64,000 nt of DNA from NCBI GenBank assembly GCA_029433345.1, contig JAQTHY010000001.1, positions 496,001 through 560,000 of the forward strand, given 5' to 3'. Position 1 is the stretch's first letter. The number at the start of each line of letters is the position of its first letter. Made by a program: the position numbers and the translations under genes. Below are positions 10,584-19,950 of this stretch, in pieces. The notes under the pieces are model-generated. The model saw only the letters and a program-made list of their open reading frames with translations. It searched no databases and had not been told where the DNA came from. The stretch comes from Orbaceae bacterium ESL0727 (GTDB lineage Bacteria; Pseudomonadota; Gammaproteobacteria; Enterobacterales; Orbaceae).

Positions 10584-11096
10584 ATGGCTATTTTACCGGT
10601 ATTACGTTTCCCAGATGAGAGACTTCGCAAAATTGCAAAATCCGTCACAGAAATCACCCCAGAAACCCAAACCATTATTGATAACATGATAGAGACCATG
10701 TACGCCGAAAAAGGTATCGGCCTTGCGGCTACGCAAGTCGATATTCATCAACGTATTATTGTCATTGATGTGTCTGAAGATAAAAGCGAACTGTATGTCA
10801 TCATTAATCCAGAAGTGATTTGTAAAAATGGCGAAACGGGTATTGAAGAAGGCTGTTTATCTATTCCAGATAGTCAGGGCTTTGTACCGCGTGCAGAAAC
10901 GATTAAAATTAAAGCACAAAATCGACAGGGTGAAGAATATGAAATTGATGCAGATGGATTGCTTGCGATTTGTATCCAACATGAAATGGATCATTTAGTT
11001 GGGAAGCTATTTGTTGATTACTTATCGCCTTTAAAACGTCGCCGCATCGAACAAAAAATGAAGAAGATGACACGTGCAGAAAATAGGCACGAATAG
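10584..11096 (+). CDS. def: Peptide deformylase
   Basis: Removes the N-formyl group from nascent proteins using a metal centre. The three family motifs are present: [17 protein letters not shown] (metal Cys) and QHEMDHLVG (HExxH). An upstream in-frame ATG at 10524 would add 20 residues with no family counterpart; the ATG at 10584 gives [16 protein letters not shown], matching the usual N-terminus, for 170 residues. In most relatives fmt follows immediately; here no fmt follows and a 430-base non-coding stretch begins. Confidence 0.96.
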   Translation: MAILPVLRFPDERLRKIAKSVTEITPETQTIIDNMIETMYAEKGIGLAATQVDIHQRIIVIDVSEDKSELYVIINPEVICKNGETGIEEGCLSIPDSQGFVPRAETIKIKAQNRQGEEYEIDADGLLAICIQHEMDHLVGKLFVDYLSPLKRRRIEQKMKKMTRAENRHE

Positions 11097-11204
11097 GCTT
11101 TTTTATTCTTTTTGGTTATCCCCTACTTGATTAATCGGCCAGCAGTACGCACAACTTATCTTAAGTTTGAATTTAGCTTAACTTCACGTATTGCGCCGCT
11201 TATC

Positions 11205-11428
11205 TTTATAAGTTAAGTCTTTATAAATCAAGTCATTACAAATTCATTCGTTACAAACTGATTCGTTATAAACTGATTTTTTTATAATTTGATTGTTATA
11301 GACTATTTTTTATAAAAAAATCATAAGCTAATTTTTATAAAAGAATCCGCTATAGACTCACTATTTATAGATTTATTACTTATAGAATAATTGTTTATAG
11401 GATAATTGTTTATAGGATAATGATTTAT
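11205..11428. repeat. Degenerate tandem array with ~15-bp period, between def and grpE
   Basis: Within the 430-base non-coding gap (11097-11526) about fifteen consecutive units follow the loose pattern TTATAAACTGATTCG: for example TTATAAATCAAGTCA, TTACAAATTCATTCG, TTACAAACTGATTCG, TTATAAACTGATTTT, and at the far end TTTATAGGATAATTG twice. Units drift gradually along the array, as expected for an old tandem expansion. There is no open reading frame. The remainder of the gap (11097-11204) shows nothing recognisable. Confidence 0.7.
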
Positions 11429-11439
11429 CGGACGAGAAC

Positions 11440-11470
11440 GCCTATCTGCCTTAAAGCAAGGCAAATAGGC
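11440..11470. other. Strong hairpin at the 3' side of grpE
   Basis: GCCTATCTGCCTT (11440-11452) pairs with AAGGCAAATAGGC (11458-11470) with one mismatch and a 5-base loop. It lies 57 bases beyond the grpE stop. Neither strand has a clear U-tract, so it may act as a 3'-end stabiliser or a weak terminator. Confidence 0.55.
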
Positions 11471-11526
11471 ATATTACCGGTAGATTTTGACAGCTAATGG
11501 TTGATCAGCGACTTTATTGCTTATAC

Positions 11527-12105
11527 TTACTTAGCCACAATGACCATAGCAGGGCGAATTAGACGGCCGTTTAGCGTATAGCCACGTTGAATAGTACTGA
11601 CAATCTGGCCTGTTTTATGATCTGGTGAATCAACCATACTAATTGCTTGATGGAGATCAGGATTGAGCTGACTACCTTCCGTATTCACCACTTCGATACC
11701 AAATTTCTTCACGGTATCTAAAAATGATTTCAATGTCAGTTCTAACCCTTCAATCATCGCTTGATGTTCTGGATTATTTCTGTCAGTTGACTCTAACGCG
11801 CGCTCTAAATTATCAATAACCGGTAACAGTTCGTTAGAAAACTTTTCTAACGCATACTTATGGGCTTTTTCAACATCTTGCTCCACACGTTTACGCACAT
11901 TATCGATCTCAGCACGCGCACGAATCATAGCTTCGCTTTCATTTTTCTTCGCAGTTTGCAATTCTTGTTCAAGTTCAGCAATCCGCGCATCTTTTGCTTT
12001 AACCACTTCGTTCAGATCTGGCTGTGATGTTTCGGTGACAGTCTCGGTTGGATTGGGTTGATGAGTATTGTTATCATTATCTGGCATAGTTTTTTCTTGC
12101 TCCAT
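11527..12105 (-). CDS. grpE: Nucleotide exchange factor GrpE
   Basis: Exchanges ADP for ATP on DnaK. The 192-residue protein has a disordered acidic/polar N-terminus, a long coiled coil (about residues 35-95, KDARIAELEQELQTAKK...), the conserved NELLPVIDNLERAL dimer region and the C-terminal beta domain ending in RPAMVIVAK. A longer in-frame start at 12183 exists, but GGAGA lies 8-9 bases before the ATG at 12105 and the protein then has normal length. It is divergent from nadK, as in E. coli. Partners dnaK-dnaJ lie at 45-48 kb. Confidence 0.95.
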   Translation of the reverse strand: MEQEKTMPDNDNNTHQPNPTETVTETSQPDLNEVVKAKDARIAELEQELQTAKKNESEAMIRARAEIDNVRKRVEQDVEKAHKYALEKFSNELLPVIDNLERALESTDRNNPEHQAMIEGLELTLKSFLDTVKKFGIEVVNTEGSQLNPDLHQAISMVDSPDHKTGQIVSTIQRGYTLNGRLIRPAMVIVAK

Positions 12106-12149
12106 AATAGGTTCTCCAAAGTAGTCGAAAACTGATCTAATAACAGTTA

Positions 12150-12177
12150 TTATGGAGGCAAAATTTTTTATTACAAG
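12150..12177 (-). promoter_or_regulatory. Candidate sigma-32 heat-shock promoter of grpE
   Basis: On the minus strand CTTGTAA (12177-12171) is followed after 13 bases by CTCCATAA (12157-12150). This resembles the RpoH pattern CTTGAA / CCCCATnT. The position 45 bases upstream of the grpE start fits. Read by eye only. Confidence 0.45.
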
Positions 12178-12278
12178 GCTCATCTCATATTAAGGGTCTA
12201 TTTTTCGATCTTTTATGTCATATTGTTTGATAATATACAGATGGAAATCATAAAGATAGATTCACCAAGGACATAGTT

Positions 12279-13157
12279 ATGAAGACACAGTTTAGTTGCA
12301 TTGGATTAATGGGATTGCCGCGTAAAGTAGAAGCGCTACAGACACATCAGATTATTTATCATTGGTTAGTTAAGCAAGGCATTCATGTATTAGTCGAAGA
12401 TGCGTTAAAAGATCAAATCACCTTTCCTGTACAAGAATATGCGCCGCTCGACGAAATTGGACAACGCGCGCAATTGGCTATTGTTATTGGTGGTGATGGT
12501 AATATGTTAAGGGCGGCACGTTATTTAGCCCATTACCCAATCAAAGTCATTGGTGTTAATCGGGGTAATTTAGGATTTTTGACTGATATTTCGCATAAAA
12601 GAGCGATTGATCAACTGGCGAGTATCTTAAAAGGTGAATATGAAGATGATCCCCGTTTTCTACTCGAGATGTCCATTTATGATCAAGGTAAGCTGATTCA
12701 TTCTGGCTTTGCCGTGAATGAAATTGTCGTCATGCCAAGTACTGTTGCTCATATCATCGATTACGATGTGTATATTAATCATTATAACGCTTTTTCACAG
12801 CGTGCTGATGGGCTGATTATCGCGACCCCAACGGGATCGACCGCTTATTCACTTTCCGCAGGTGGCCCGATTTTAGCCCCACATTTAGACGCGCTGATTA
12901 TTACGCCAATGTTTCCGCACTCACTATCTGCACGGCCTTTAGTGATTCGCAGTAGCGATCTTATCTGCCTTAAATTTCCAACCACTGCGTTAGATTTAAA
13001 AATTGCCTGTGATAGTCAAATTATTTTTTCAGCTAAACCTTACCAAGAAGTGGCGATCCGTCGGTCGCGTTATGAATTTAACTTAATCCATTCTAAAGAT
13101 TATGATTATTTTAATAATCTTTCTACCAAACTGGGTTGGTCACAAAAAATGTATTAA
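12279..13157 (+). CDS. nadK: NAD kinase
   Basis: Phosphorylates NAD to NADP with ATP. The GGDGN motif (VIGGDGNMLRAAR, about residues 72-84), GVNRGNLGFLTDI, NEIVV and the GSTAYSLSAGGPI motif near residue 186 define the family. 292 residues equals the E. coli length. It has its own promoter region divergent from grpE. Downstream come a 41-bp dispersed repeat and a terminator-like hairpin. Confidence 0.97.
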   Translation: MKTQFSCIGLMGLPRKVEALQTHQIIYHWLVKQGIHVLVEDALKDQITFPVQEYAPLDEIGQRAQLAIVIGGDGNMLRAARYLAHYPIKVIGVNRGNLGFLTDISHKRAIDQLASILKGEYEDDPRFLLEMSIYDQGKLIHSGFAVNEIVVMPSTVAHIIDYDVYINHYNAFSQRADGLIIATPTGSTAYSLSAGGPILAPHLDALIITPMFPHSLSARPLVIRSSDLICLKFPTTALDLKIACDSQIIFSAKPYQEVAIRRSRYEFNLIHSKDYDYFNNLSTKLGWSQKMY

Positions 13158-13187
13158 TGGCTGCATAAATAAAACTAAACGTCTGTC

Positions 13188-13228
13188 TGGATGTTTCAGA
13201 ACTATACTACGTTTATGTCAAATTTTTG
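13188..13228 (+). repeat. Dispersed ~40-bp repeat, copy R1
   Basis: Begins TGGATGTTTCAGAAC, has a TATACT centre, and ends ACGTTTATGTCAAATTTTTG. All 41 bases are identical to copy R2 (15121-15161) in the same orientation, 1,933 bases away. The pair brackets the frameshifted surface-protein gene. Related copies at 24641, 35457, 52475 and 56632 lie in the opposite orientation. Confidence 0.9.
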
Positions 13229-13266
13229 TGGTTAAAGCCACGGTGACGTCGCCACTGACTGGTTAT

Positions 13267-13302
13267 AAAAGCGTGGCTTTCGCAACTGATAGCCACGCTT
13301 TT
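13267..13302. terminator. Bidirectional terminator-like hairpin after nadK/R1
   Basis: AAAAGCGTGGCT (13267-13278) pairs perfectly with AGCCACGCTTTT (13291-13302) over a 12-base loop, with A and U tracts on the two sides. The rest of the gap (13158-13523) holds R1 and short repeats of GGTAACCG and TTTATCACGGTAAC type at 13311-13372; no gene is seen. Confidence 0.75.
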
Positions 13303-13523
13303 ATCTATTCGGTAACCGTTGTGTCTATTAGGTAACCGCTTTATCGCGGTGATAGTTTTATCACGGTAACTGTTTTATCATAGTCATAATCCTCGCCGGC
13401 AATAGCTAGGGCACCGTATTATACTTTTTTTGCCCAACTTCGCCACGCTGCACGGCATAACCGTGGTGAGGTTTATCACGTGTTATGCTTTGCGCAGGCA
13501 CGGCGTTATCGTGTTAAGGGGAT

Positions 13524-14741
13524 TTACGCCGTATCGGCTAGCAAGCGACTAGGGGTGACACAAACAGGGACAAAGCTTGAGGCGGTTGCGCCGCTTGCGA
13601 CTCCAGCAGTGATGAAGCCATAGTCCAAAGAGATAGTATAAACATAGTTGCCGAAAAAATTATCCGTCCAATAAGAGCTTCTGCTCATAAAATCACTATT
13701 GATGTAGTAACGAGAAGCCATAGAATTTCCCCACTCAGCAAATAATCCCCCGCCAATTCGACGTTGGTAATTATTAGGTTGGCCTGGTAAACCACCTGTC
13801 CAACCGTTGCCATTAGCATTAGTGTACTCAGCTACGTTTGGAATCCGGTAATTACTCCCGTAGGTGTTTCGACAGTAGTTGGCATTATAAACGCCCGTCT
13901 CTCCACGTCTAGTAATAAACCATTTACTGATAGTAAAACTGTATATCTTATTGGTTTTATTGGTATCAGCGTATATTGTAAAGGTAGTTGGGACAGTCGT
14001 GTTGGCAGTGGCTGATGAATCCCCATACTTAGGTCCGGTTACGGTTATCTTAGCGATATTTGTACTGCCACCATTCTCTATCGTTAAATTTATGCCAGAG
14101 TTAGCCGGGCTTTTGTCATAACGTACTGTACTATAATTAGCTCCTGTACCTTGCATAATTAAGTTAAAAAATAGATTATTCGCCCCCATGGTTGGGAAAT
14201 TAGACGATGGGTTATTGATATTTTGCGGCTTAAAACCCTTAGTAGCATCCCATTGCGATGCAGGGCCATCCCAATTGTAATAAATATTAAGATTACCCAA
14301 AAGTCGACTCCCACTATACTGTAGATTAGGCTGTGCGTAACACGCAACGGGACCAATGACTTTTGGTATAATATAGTAAGTTGCACTGCTACCAGCATAA
14401 TTAGTGCTATTAGGTTTGCCATATTGAGAGCGTAATATGCTACATCAGCAAATGTTTGCCCCAAGCCAGGTAATTCGATAGGGTTAGCAGCAGTTGAGGT
14501 ATTATTTTGGTCATAACGGGTACCGTTAGACAGCTTAATTGCGAGTAGAGAGGATACATCGGTTGCTTTGGTGACACCATTATCAAAGGTTAAGTAAGGT
14601 GCGTTGCCCTCGATGGCATTAGCGGTCATTACTGAGAGCGCATTTACGTGAGAGGAAAGCAACGGACTAAGGAGAGATATAGCCGGAATTAAACAAAAAC
14701 TTTTGGCAAAAGTGTGTTTTTTTGTTTTTTGTTTTTATCAT
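13524..14741 (-). pseudogene. Frameshifted secreted/surface protein gene
   Basis: Three frames must be joined for one protein. It starts ATG (14741-14739) with MIKTKNKK. After an A7 run the frame must shift to continue FAKSFCLIPAISLL..., completing a signal peptide. It then runs ANAIEGNAPYLTFDNGVTKA to TFADVAYY near 14430, where a one-base deletion shifts into RSQYGKPNSTNYAG and on to 13524. The remainder is rich in Tyr, Asn, Ser and Gly, with a C-terminal module containing WTDNFF...SLDYG...FVPVCV that resembles lectin/FISUMP-like extracellular folds. Product unknown. Either a decaying gene, a phase-variable gene (A7 tract) or an assembly error. The two flanking direct repeats suggest an accessory islet. 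Confidence 0.7.
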
Positions 14742-15320
14742 GATACAACTTTTTCCTATAATTATAAATTTTTTAATTTTTATTTGTTATAAATTCGGCA
14801 TAGAATAGCAAAAAAATATTTATTTTCATAAAAATTAATTTGTTTTTTTGTAAAGAAATGTAAGGGATAGGTTTAGCGCATGCCTGTTGTATTTCTGTTT
14901 TATCATCGCAAAAGAGAAAGTATTTTTATAATATCTATCGTTAAAAACCGATTTAGACTTAAAAATAATTGAATTAAAAATTAATTCTATTGATTAGAAA
15001 AATTTTTATTTGAAAAAACATGAATAAAAAAATAAATACACCAAAAATCAATAGTAATAAGATTGAATCTTTTTGAGTAAAAAAATTCAATTTCCCCTAT
15101 ACGATTTGCATTATCTTATATGGATGTTTCAGAACTATACTACGTTTATGTCAAATTTTTGCGGGTAGATTGAAGTCCGCAATGCGAATGGTGAATCTAA
15201 ATACTATTTGCGTTAAGCACGGCATATATTAAAGACTGTGTATATTAAAGGCGATATGTATTAAGCACACAAGGGGCTTGATACCGTCGACAACGGTCGC
15301 CGACGGTATGGGGCAAGACT
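14742..15320. other. Very AT-rich non-coding stretch upstream of the surface-protein gene
   Basis: Long runs of A and T (14700-15090) and no credible reading frame. It holds repeat copy R2 at 15121-15161 and ends in a short GC-richer block (15255-15310: ACCGTCGACAACGGTCGCCGACGGTATGG), which can fold around ACCGTCG/CGACGGT and may serve as the lysS 3' structure. Nothing else is recognised. Confidence 0.6.
15121..15161 (+). repeat. Dispersed ~40-bp repeat, copy R2
   Basis: Identical over 41 bases to R1 at 13188-13228 and in the same orientation. It lies 160 bases from the lysS stop and about 380 bases upstream of the surface-protein start. It forms the right boundary of the 13.2-15.1 kb islet. 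Confidence 0.9.
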
Positions 15321-16847
15321 TTATTTATTTGGTCGCATAGCAGGGAATAAAATCACATCACGAATAGTATGGCTGTTAGTAAACAACATTACTGTACGAT
15401 CAATCCCAATGCCCAATCCTGCTGTCGGTGGTAAACCGTGTTCGAGTGCAATAATATAATCTTCGTCATAGAACATGGCTTCATCATCGCCGGCATCTTT
15501 CTGTTTTACTTGGTCGGCAAAACGTTGTGCTTGATCTTCCGCATCATTTAATTCAGAGAAACCATTACCGATTTCGCGTCCACCAATAAAAAATTCGAAA
15601 CGATCAGTGACAGCAGGATTTTTATCATTACGCCGCGCCAATGGCGATACTTCGGCTGGATATTCAGTAATAAAAGTCGGTTGGATAAGATTCGCTTCGA
15701 CAACTTCTTCGAAGATTTCAGTGACAACACGACCTAATCCCCACCCTTTTTCGAGCTGAATACCAATACTTTTTGCAATCGCGCACGCTTTATCAAAATC
15801 ATCCAGATCGGCATTATTTGTTTCTGGACGATAGTGGCAAATCGCTTCACGCATCGTCATTTTGGCAAACGGTTTACCAAAATCAAACGTATTGTCGCCG
15901 TATTGTACAACAGGATTACCGGTGACATTAATCGCTAAACGACGGAAAAGATTTTCAACCAGCACAATCAGATCTTTATAATCTGCATATGCCATGTACA
16001 TTTCCATCATAGTGAATTCAGGATTATGCCTTGGCGAAACACCTTCGTTACGGAAGTTGCGATTGATTTCAAATACTCTTTCAAAACCACCCACCACTAA
16101 TCGCTTTAAATAGAGTTCTGGTGCAATACGTAGATACATATCAATATCCAATGCATTATGATGCGTGATAAATGGTTTTGCTGAAGCACCACCCGGGATG
16201 ACATGCATCATTGGGGTTTCGACTTCCATAAAATGGTGTTCGAGCATGAAATTGCGAATTTCAGTGACAATTTGTGAACGGGCTCGGAAGGTATTACGTG
16301 ATTGTTGATTGGTAATCAAATCAAGGTAACGTTGGCGATAACGCATCTCTTGATCGGCAAGACCATGGAATTTATCCGGTAATGGGCGTAACGCTTTTGT
16401 TAATAGACGAACTTCTTGGCAATGAATCGAAAGTTCACCCGTTTTTGTCTTAAAGAGATAACCTTTAGCACCAATAATATCGCCTAAATCCCATTTTTTA
16501 AATTGTTCGTTATACACACCTTCGGGAAGATCATCACGCGTAACATAGAGCTGAATCTGTCCGCCAACATCTTGTAATGAAGCAAATGAGGCTTTCCCCA
16601 TGATACGACGCATCATCATACGCCCCGCGACAGTGACAATGATTTTATGTTCGATTAATTCTTCATTCGTTTTATCGTCATACTGTTGATGTAGCGACTG
16701 AGATATCGCGTCACGTCTAAAATCATTCGGAAAGGCGATACCTTGCTCACGAATCTGCACTAATTTTTCGCGGCGTGTTTTCAGCTCATTATTTAACTCT
16801 TCAAGTTGACTCTGCTGATTATGATTATCTTGTTGCTCAGTTGACAT
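15321..16847 (-). CDS. lysS: Lysyl-tRNA synthetase, class II
   Basis: Charges tRNA-Lys. The 508-residue protein has an N-terminal OB-fold anticodon-binding domain (about 65-175) and the class II catalytic core: motif 2 region [20 protein letters not shown] and motif 3 [13 protein letters not shown] near the end. Length agrees with E. coli LysS (505). It follows prfB by 33 bases in a conserved prfB-lysS operon. Confidence 0.97.
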   Translation of the reverse strand: MSTEQQDNHNQQSQLEELNNELKTRREKLVQIREQGIAFPNDFRRDAISQSLHQQYDDKTNEELIEHKIIVTVAGRMMMRRIMGKASFASLQDVGGQIQLYVTRDDLPEGVYNEQFKKWDLGDIIGAKGYLFKTKTGELSIHCQEVRLLTKALRPLPDKFHGLADQEMRYRQRYLDLITNQQSRNTFRARSQIVTEIRNFMLEHHFMEVETPMMHVIPGGASAKPFITHHNALDIDMYLRIAPELYLKRLVVGGFERVFEINRNFRNEGVSPRHNPEFTMMEMYMAYADYKDLIVLVENLFRRLAINVTGNPVVQYGDNTFDFGKPFAKMTMREAICHYRPETNNADLDDFDKACAIAKSIGIQLEKGWGLGRVVTEIFEEVVEANLIQPTFITEYPAEVSPLARRNDKNPAVTDRFEFFIGGREIGNGFSELNDAEDQAQRFADQVKQKDAGDDEAMFYDEDYIIALEHGLPPTAGLGIGIDRTVMLFTNSHTIRDVILFPAMRPNK

Positions 16848-16880
16848 AGTTTTACCTTATTTTTTATCAAGACGCGGCAT

Positions 16881-17979
16881 TTAGAGACCCGCTTTTAAAC
16901 TTTCGACAATAAATTGATCCAAATCGCCATCTAATACCGCCCCAGTATTACGGGTTTCAACGCCGGTACGTAAATCTTTAATCCGTGAATCATCTAATAC
17001 ATAAGAACGAATCTGACTTCCCCAGCCAATATCCGATTTATTTTCTTCCATTTGCTTCTTTTCAGCATTTTTTTTCTGCATTTCCAGATCATACAGTTTA
17101 GCTTTTAACTGTTTCATCGCTTGATCTTTATTGCTATGCTGAGAACGATTATTTTGACATTGTGTCACAATGCCAGTAGGAATATGGGTAATACGTACCG
17201 CAGATTCGGTACGGTTAACATGCTGACCACCTGCCCCAGATGCACGATACACATCAATCCGTAAATCAGCAGGATTGATATCAATGGCAATATCATCATC
17301 AATTTCTGGATAGACAAATACAGATGCAAATGAAGTATGCCGACGATTCCCTGAGTCAAATGGGCTTTTGCGAACTAATCGATGTACACCTGTTTCAGTA
17401 CGTAACCAGCCATAAGCATAATCACCGGTGATTTGGATGGTAGCCGACTTAATGCCTGCGACATCACCATCAGAGACTTCTATCACACTGGTCGTAAAAC
17501 CTTTTGCTTCGGCCCAGCGCAAATACATGCGTAAAAGCATTTCGGCCCAATCTTGTGCTTCCGTGCCACCTGAACCGGCTTGAATATCGAGATAACAATC
17601 AGCACTATCCACATCACCAGAGAACATGCGGCGAAATTCCAATCCAGCCAGTTTTTTTTCAAGCTGTTCGAGTTCCAGATTGGTTTCATCAAAGGTTTCT
17701 TGATCATCAGCTTCGACAGCTAAATCGAGTAGGCCTTGAACATCTTGCAAACCTTGCATTAATGCATCGATAGTACCAATGACTTCATCAAGCGCTACAC
17801 GTTCTTTGCCTAAAGCTTGTGCTTTTTCGGGATTGGCCCACACTTCAGGCTGTTCTAATTCCGCATTAACTTCTTCTAGGCGCTCTTTTTTCAGATCATA
17901 GTCAAAGATACCCCCGAATCACTTGTGTGCGCTCGGTAAGTTCAGCAATTTTGGTGGTAGTAGGATTAATTTCAAACAT
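16881..17979 (-). CDS. prfB: Peptide chain release factor 2 (programmed +1 frameshift)
   Basis: Recognises UGA and UAA stop codons. Translation starts at ATG 17979 ([19 protein letters not shown]), meets an in-frame UGA at codon 26 and shifts +1 into the long frame ([18 protein letters not shown]...). The joined product is 365 residues, exactly the E. coli length. The GGQ peptidyl-hydrolysis motif ([17 protein letters not shown]) and the RF2-specific SPF tripeptide ([15 protein letters not shown]) are present. It is the first gene of the prfB-lysS operon. Confidence 0.96.
17901..17916 (-). promoter_or_regulatory. prfB autoregulatory frameshift site
   Basis: On the minus strand the site reads CGGGGGTATCTTTGAC: an internal Shine-Dalgarno-like GGGGG, three bases, the slippery CUU codon and the UGA stop followed by C. 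The textbook site is AGGGGGTATCTTTGAC, so only the first base differs. When RF2 is scarce the ribosome slips +1 and completes RF2, giving negative feedback. Confidence 0.95.
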
Positions 17980-18312
17980 GATTTTATTTTATCTTGTAAA
18001 ATTGTGATGATATACGCCTTATCCTTAACTGTCAGGAAAAAGAATCAACAAAGCTTAGCGCGATGTTCTGTGAACCGTTATCTTTTCCCATATTGTATCG
18101 GTGATAGTCAATCGTACCAAACAATCATTTTGCAGGATAATGGGTATAGTCATTAACATAACTTATTTTGTAGGGGAGTTATTGTAGCGGATTTAGGCAA
18201 TAGTTAGCAATTTTTTGGGGCGGTTTTTTAAAAATGTTTTGTGGCTATCGATAGTGAAAATGTTAATAAAATAACGTGCATCGAGCCTAAAATGTAATAC
18301 GAAGATAATAAA
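17980..18312. other. Non-coding gap between sodA and prfB
   Basis: Contains the prfB promoter region on the minus strand and no supported gene. A short GC-rich hairpin is absent. The only clear structure is the sodA terminator at its distal edge. Nothing else is recognised. Confidence 0.5.
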
Positions 18313-18343
18313 AATGGCACACAGCTAAAAACTGGATGCCATT
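18313..18343 (-). terminator. sodA terminator
   Basis: AATGGCA (18313-18319) pairs with TGCCATT (18337-18343); an inner CAG/CTG stem extends it. On the minus strand the hairpin is followed by TTTTTATT, a good intrinsic terminator 32 bases after the sodA stop. Confidence 0.75.
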
Positions 18344-18374
18344 GTAATGAGAATAGTTGTGCTAATCGTTACGA

Positions 18375-18998
18375 TTATTGTGCTTTAGCATATAATTCGG
18401 CGACTTTATCCCAATTAACTACATTCCAAAACGCACCAATATAATCTACGCGGCGATTTTGATATTTTAAATAATACGCATGTTCCCACACATCTAATGC
18501 TAAGATTGGTGTACCAAATACACCGGCATATTTTTCGCCCATTAATGGTGTATCTTGATTAGCCGTTGAAACAATCGCTAATTTATTTTTCTGTACTACT
18601 AACCATGCCCAACCTGATCCAAAACGACCAGCTGCCGCTGCGGCAAATTTTTCTTTAAACGCATCTACTGAACCAAAGGTTTTTTCGATATCAGCACGCA
18701 ATTCGCCTTTTAGTTCTGTACCAACTTGTAATAATTCCCAAAAAAGGCTGTGGTTAACATGACCACCAACATTATTTTTAATCGCGGTAAGTTTATCTGC
18801 AGGGACTTGATCAAGATTTTGTAATAATTTTGCTGGATCCCAATTTTGTAGCTCAGTTGGTAGTGTTTCGACGACGACATTAGCATTATTAACATAAGTT
18901 TGATGATGCTTATCATGATGGAAATGCATAGTTTCAGCATCGATATACGGTTCTAATGCATCATAAGCATAAGGTAATGGAGGTAAAGTATAAGCCAT
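18375..18998 (-). CDS. sodA: Superoxide dismutase, Mn type
   Basis: Converts superoxide to hydrogen peroxide and oxygen in the cytoplasm. The N-terminus [18 protein letters not shown] and core [25 protein letters not shown] and [16 protein letters not shown] carry the four metal ligands (His, His, Asp, His). The wording is closer to E. coli SodA (Mn) than SodB (Fe), including GGHxNH and the Gln before DTPLM. 207 residues. AAGGAG lies just upstream of the start. Metal use is inferred, not proven. Confidence 0.93.
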   Translation of the reverse strand: MAYTLPPLPYAYDALEPYIDAETMHFHHDKHHQTYVNNANVVVETLPTELQNWDPAKLLQNLDQVPADKLTAIKNNVGGHVNHSLFWELLQVGTELKGELRADIEKTFGSVDAFKEKFAAAAAGRFGSGWAWLVVQKNKLAIVSTANQDTPLMGEKYAGVFGTPILALDVWEHAYYLKYQNRRVDYIGAFWNVVNWDKVAELYAKAQ

Positions 18999-19352
18999 GG
19001 ATTGCTCCTTAATATGTGAGGTAGGATTGACTTTTTTGATTTACAACTTGTTATTGCAACTGATTATTGCATAACTATCAACTAATTGAACAATTGGTAT
19101 TATCTAATAAATAGTAAAGTATACCCACCATTCCAAATTCTCTCAAACTATTATTTGAATAGTTTGCAGCTATCTATACAATCTTTACAACCTGAATCGG
19201 ACTATCGAATAGGATCACGACTGTATAGTGATTTATCGTTATTGGATAAAATTATGCGATTTCCGCTTTTTATATAATCAATTGAACACTATTTTTTAAA
19301 ATATGCTGGACAATATGCTCATTTATGCGTAATATCTCGCCCTGTTCTATAT
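18999..19352. other. Non-coding gap between sodA and tRNA-His
   Basis: Carries the sodA promoter region and the tRNA promoter. The only distinct structure is a perfect inverted repeat, CAAACTATT (19144-19152) with AATAGTTTG (19158-19166) and a 5-base loop; no U-tract follows, so it could be an operator. No gene is recognised. Confidence 0.5.
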
Positions 19353-19429
19353 GGTGGCTATAGCTCAGTTGGTAGAGCCCTGGATTGTGATTCCAGTTGT
19401 CGTGGGTTCGAATCCCATTAGCCACCCCA
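19353..19429 (+). tRNA. hisR: tRNA-His (GTG)
   Basis: A 77-base cloverleaf starting GGTGGCTATAGCTCAG with anticodon GTG in GGATTGTGATTCC, T-loop GGTTCGAATCC and an encoded CCA end. It appears identical to the E. coli hisR product as I recall it. The terminal G pairs across the extended acceptor stem, as expected for tRNA-His. Confidence 0.98.
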
Positions 19430-19464
19430 TTTATTCTTATATATTCTTGAATCTGCAGTCAAAA

Positions 19465-19541
19465 CGGCGAGTAGCGCAGCTTGGTAGCGCAACTGGTTTG
19501 GGACCAGTGGGTCGGAGGTTCGAATCCTCTCTCGCCGACCA
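19465..19541 (+). tRNA. proM: tRNA-Pro (TGG)
   Basis: A 77-base cloverleaf starting CGGCGAGTAGCGCAGC with anticodon TGG in GGTTTGGGACC, T-loop GGTTCGAATCC and an encoded CCA. It resembles E. coli proM almost base for base. It lies 35 bases after tRNA-His, probably in one transcript. In E. coli these two sit in argX-hisR-leuT-proM; the Arg and Leu genes are absent here. Confidence 0.98.
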
Positions 19542-19950
19542 ATTTTCCCTTAACTGTCTTCCAATTCCCGCTTTGCGCCATTTTTATTATCTGCCTACCA
19601 TCACTTATTGTTGTTCGTACTATGATCCTTACTATAATCCGCTTACTATAATTCTTAGTTATCACGTTATTATTTATAAAAATATTTTTTATTTGTTTTG
19701 TCACGCCATTTTGTTTTAATAGAGCAATAGTTCTGAATAGTTCTGTAATGGTTATCTCTCGCAATCTGGTTATTTTGTTCTGTTGAATGCTAATAGGTTA
19801 CCTGGCTAAGCCCTATAATACCTTTCGATCTTCTACATTTCATAGACGACAGTCGAAAGAACAACGCTATCACTTGGAAGAGTAACAAGTAGATATGCTA
19901 AACGCTTTATTTGAAAATATTATTTATAAAACAGTTAATTAGGAAATATT
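19542..19950. other. Non-coding gap between tRNA-Pro and asd
   Basis: AT-rich. A run with the loose repeat CTTACTATAATcc occurs at 19628-19656. CTTTCGA (19822-19828) can pair with TCGAAAG (19853-19859) upstream of asd. No lysine-riboswitch signature is seen, and no gene is recognised. Confidence 0.5.

Noticed and set aside
16881-17843. prfB as an N-terminally truncated gene starting at 17843
   Set aside because: The upstream ATG, in-frame UGA and slippery site reconstruct the full-length 365-residue protein.
19086-19277. A 63-residue plus-strand open frame before tRNA-His
   Set aside because: No ribosome site or domain, and it crosses a perfect palindrome; not supported as a gene.
19742-19950. 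A lysine riboswitch in the asd leader
   Set aside because: The conserved junction motifs are not visible; only a modest inverted repeat is present.
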